Of a stretch of DNA of 64,000 nucleotides, positions 63,201-64,000 are shown piece after piece. This DNA is from CALFUK01 sp964450495 (GTDB taxonomy: Bacteria > Bacteroidota > Bacteroidia > Chitinophagales > Saprospiraceae). Below the pieces are notes generated by a model. That model saw only the letters and a list, made by a program, of their open reading frames with translations, ran no database searches and was not told the origin of the DNA. The stretch covers positions 5,278 to 69,277 of the forward strand of contig CAYVFU010000012.1 of the NCBI GenBank assembly GCA_964450495.1. Reading direction: 5' to 3'. Made by a program: the position numbers and the translations under genes. Within the stretch, counting starts at the first letter, position 1. Every line of letters begins with the position of its first letter.

Positions 63201-64000
63201 ACATTCGATCAGAATTGTAATTGTACAGGTGGAATATTTATAGACAGTGATAATGATGGTGATTGCGATGCTTTGGATATATGCCCAACACTCAGTAATA
63301 CTCTAATTGGTACAAGTTGTGATGATGGAAATAGTTGTACTGTAGGTGAAACTTACGACAGCAATTGTAATTGTAGTGGTGGTACATTTACAGATACAGA
63401 TAATGATTCTGTATGTGATTTCCAAGACCTGTGCCCAGGATTTGATGACACACTCATTGGCACACCGTGTAATGACGCCAATCCATGTACATACAATGAT
63501 GTCTACACCAGCACTTGTGGATGTGCTGGAACACAAAGCCCTGATTCCGATAACGACGGAGTTTGCGATCTGTTAGATTTATGTTCTAATATAGACGACT
63601 CATTAATCGGTCAACCTTGTGACGATAATATTATTTGTTTTATTGGTAGCACATGGACGCCAGGACCAAATAATATATGTAATTGTAGTGGTGGATTTTA
63701 TTCTGATTTAGACAATGACAATGTATGTGATCCACTAGATCAATGTCCTGGCTTGGATGATCAATTGGATAGTAATAATAATGGAATAGCTGATTGTCAA
63801 GAGACATGCCCAGATTTTATAATTGAAAATACAAATCCAATTATTGTTAATAATATCAGCACCAAAATTGGAATTGAAACAAATGGCCGAGTATTAATTG
63901 GAGACATTACATATGAAGCTGGCGACTATGTTGAATTAAAAGCTGATTTTGAAGTGTTGCAAGGTGCTGTTTTTGAAGCAAAAATTGAGGCTTGTAATTA
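60216..64000 (+). CDS. Giant secreted CotH/lamin-tail surface protein, paralogue of the preceding gene
   Basis: The ATG at 60216 opens a frame to the window end with no stop; the last two bases are TA after Cys-Asn, so only the final base of the stop codon is missing and the protein of 1261 residues is complete. Signal peptide (IVAATFILCVVGGLSLFGQ). Domains: chitobiase-type C-terminal/FN3-like beta domain (about 25-105), CotH kinase-like domain (about 120-530, GIQTWGGSDTNPKKSYRFEF and VNTFVNGEYMGQYHMMERPD), second beta domain (about 535-625), two lamin-tail domains (near 630 and 795), four to five repeats of about 46 residues combining DNDxVCD calcium-type loops with LIGTxCDDGNxCT/CNCxGG cysteines (about 955-1195), and a 65-residue C-terminal domain shared with the preceding gene. 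CotH domains phosphorylate surface proteins in other bacteria; activity here is untested. Confidence 0.88.
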   Translation, partial: MKFDNQLRKSCIVAATFILCVVGGLSLFGQIDIEFSHERGFYHSPITVSISSPEDLNATIRYTLDNSKPSPTVGNIYSGPITVNSTESIRAIAVGGLGISDVITHTYLFPNDIKDQPEMSNHIPDADVVAGLESLPAISIVSTDVFRNLHIQSEVETSIELIYPDGNEGFMTHCGIQTWGGSDTNPKKSYRFEFKSAYGDKKLDYEIFNSDTYENHEYKIPPWYEFDKLVLRTGSQDGLNGEFGNEKQAQFLRNRFLMDAAIELDFPSAHGRYVNTFVNGEYMGQYHMMERPDASFFESYFGYDKDDFEVRRAKDNYWDGTPQDNGEGVAYNSMLNNIDLSSAAGIANTNKYIDLESAAGYLVMMSYASGFDWGNNQNALCGGHETPSNVPYKFLLWDVDLSLHQGGRWHPNFSGDVNYFNAPFQNTGPVPAELTSSSEFRVMMGDQLHCACFDDGPLTAANADSLYFERAQQIDTSIWAEASRWGDVVFTNQSNVDVPMWDKSHWLTELNYMRNTFLPQRRLNIINHFKVNNSYPSIDGVVYSDNGGLFDSGYQLTLSNPNGVGTIYYTIDNVDPRQFGGAIAPAAQVYTGPITLPVGVYEVRARVKNGSTWSAMCPKEFYIGQEYKNIRINEIHYNVSDSTINGSLVDGKEFDFIELKNRGTTDVDMTDVIFDKGVTIYFPDGFTIPAGGFAILAEDAVNFQVKYGFAPDLVWEGKLDNGGETLRYVDPNKEVIDKVTYDDVFPWDALPDQGQYSLAVIDCTVSNNSPVNWLRQSVYYTPGAPNVFDSNLLPDYSSIVINEIHYHPRDSFHVGPDTLVPSKEFEFVELRNTGFLPIRLEEVQFVEGINYKFDDDTVILPGQYLVLAEDSMWFHNRYGFAAFDKYDGKLENDSDTLVLISLFNEVIDSVAYFDSGSWDPLPDLGDYSLALINPNNDHNSPTNWSHQCDFVTPGFQNNFDDDGDGTCNDQDICPNLDDNLIGSVCDDGNPCTEGETFDQNCNCTGGIFIDSDNDGDCDALDICPTLSNTLIGTSCDDGNSCTVGETYDSNCNCSGGTFTDTDNDSVCDFQDLCPGFDDTLIGTPCNDANPCTYNDVYTSTCGCAGTQSPDSDNDGVCDLLDLCSNIDDSLIGQPCDDNIICFIGSTWTPGPNNICNCSGGFYSDLDNDNVCDPLDQCPGLDDQLDSNNNGIADCQETCPDFIIENTNPIIVNNISTKIGIETNGRVLIGDITYEAGDYVELKADFEVLQGAVFEAKIEACN

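Noticed and set aside
62910..63536. Minus-strand ORFs opposite the Cys-rich repeats
   Set aside because: They are repetitive mirror readings (CICKC-like strings) produced by the Asp/Cys repeat on the coding strand.

Overview
The window is a chromosomal segment of an AT-rich Bacteroidota, probably a Saprospiria/Saprospiraceae-like lineage (the phylum is well supported, the family is inference). Phylum evidence: a SusC/SusD outer-membrane pair, a protease with a type IX secretion (T9SS) C-terminal domain, many lipoproteins with a Cys lipobox, giant lamin-tail/CotH surface proteins, and several exact copies of the Bacteroidota -7 promoter box TAnnTTTG. Shine-Dalgarno sequences are not evident at most starts.

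Layout. 1-4.6 kb (minus): susD (cut by the window edge) and susC. 5.1-11.6 kb (minus): a secreted T9SS metalloprotease, then an FG-GAP/ASPIC-UnbV lipoprotein overlapping pdxJ by 4 nt. 11.7-13.1 kb (plus): cdsA-psd phospholipid genes, followed by a palindrome-rich intergenic element. 13.6-16.9 kb: hemH (minus) divergent from surE, a small membrane protein and lpxB (plus, overlapping). 17.1-19.3 kb: fatty-acid desaturase and a lipoprotein with the active-site Cys pair of formylglycine-generating enzyme. 19.3-21.1 kb (minus): tmk and a trans-sulfuration PLP enzyme. 21.2-27.2 kb: small proteins, terC, apbE, a DEDDh exonuclease, and an MbnP-like lipoprotein with a di-haem MbnH/cytochrome c peroxidase-like partner.

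27.25-28.37 kb holds no protein gene. It carries two diverged tandem copies of a structured RNA of about 280 nt. Each has its own promoter, two modules ending in the same 16-17 nt motif, a 15-bp central hairpin with a compensatory base change, and an intrinsic terminator. This is the best candidate here for something undescribed.

28.4-34.7 kb: small lipoproteins, a PD-(D/E)XK-like protein, a large von Willebrand-like membrane protein that seems to start at an AUC codon, and a secreted family of unclear function. 34.9-42.4 kb: topA, a DegP-like protease and a multi-PAS histidine kinase. 42.4-47 kb: quinone oxidoreductase, a His-rich lipoprotein, an FMN reductase-like protein and a GH20 hexosaminidase lipoprotein. 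47-50.3 kb: lepA flanked by gene debris (an AAA+/DUF4143-type ATPase tail, a histidine kinase tail and a truncated surface-protein start). 50.5-55.2 kb: a Nudix-fold regulator with a degenerate Nudix box, threonine aldolase, a bifunctional nuclease-family protein, etfBA and a small TPR protein. 55.3-64 kb: two giant secreted paralogues built from CotH, lamin-tail and Cys-rich thrombospondin-type-3-like modules with a shared C-terminal domain. The second lacks only the last base of its stop codon at the window end.

Most of the window is housekeeping and envelope biology (phospholipid, lipid A, haem, B6, nucleotide and electron-transfer genes) mixed with lineage-specific surface proteins. No CRISPR array, tRNA, rRNA, prophage or intact transposase was seen.
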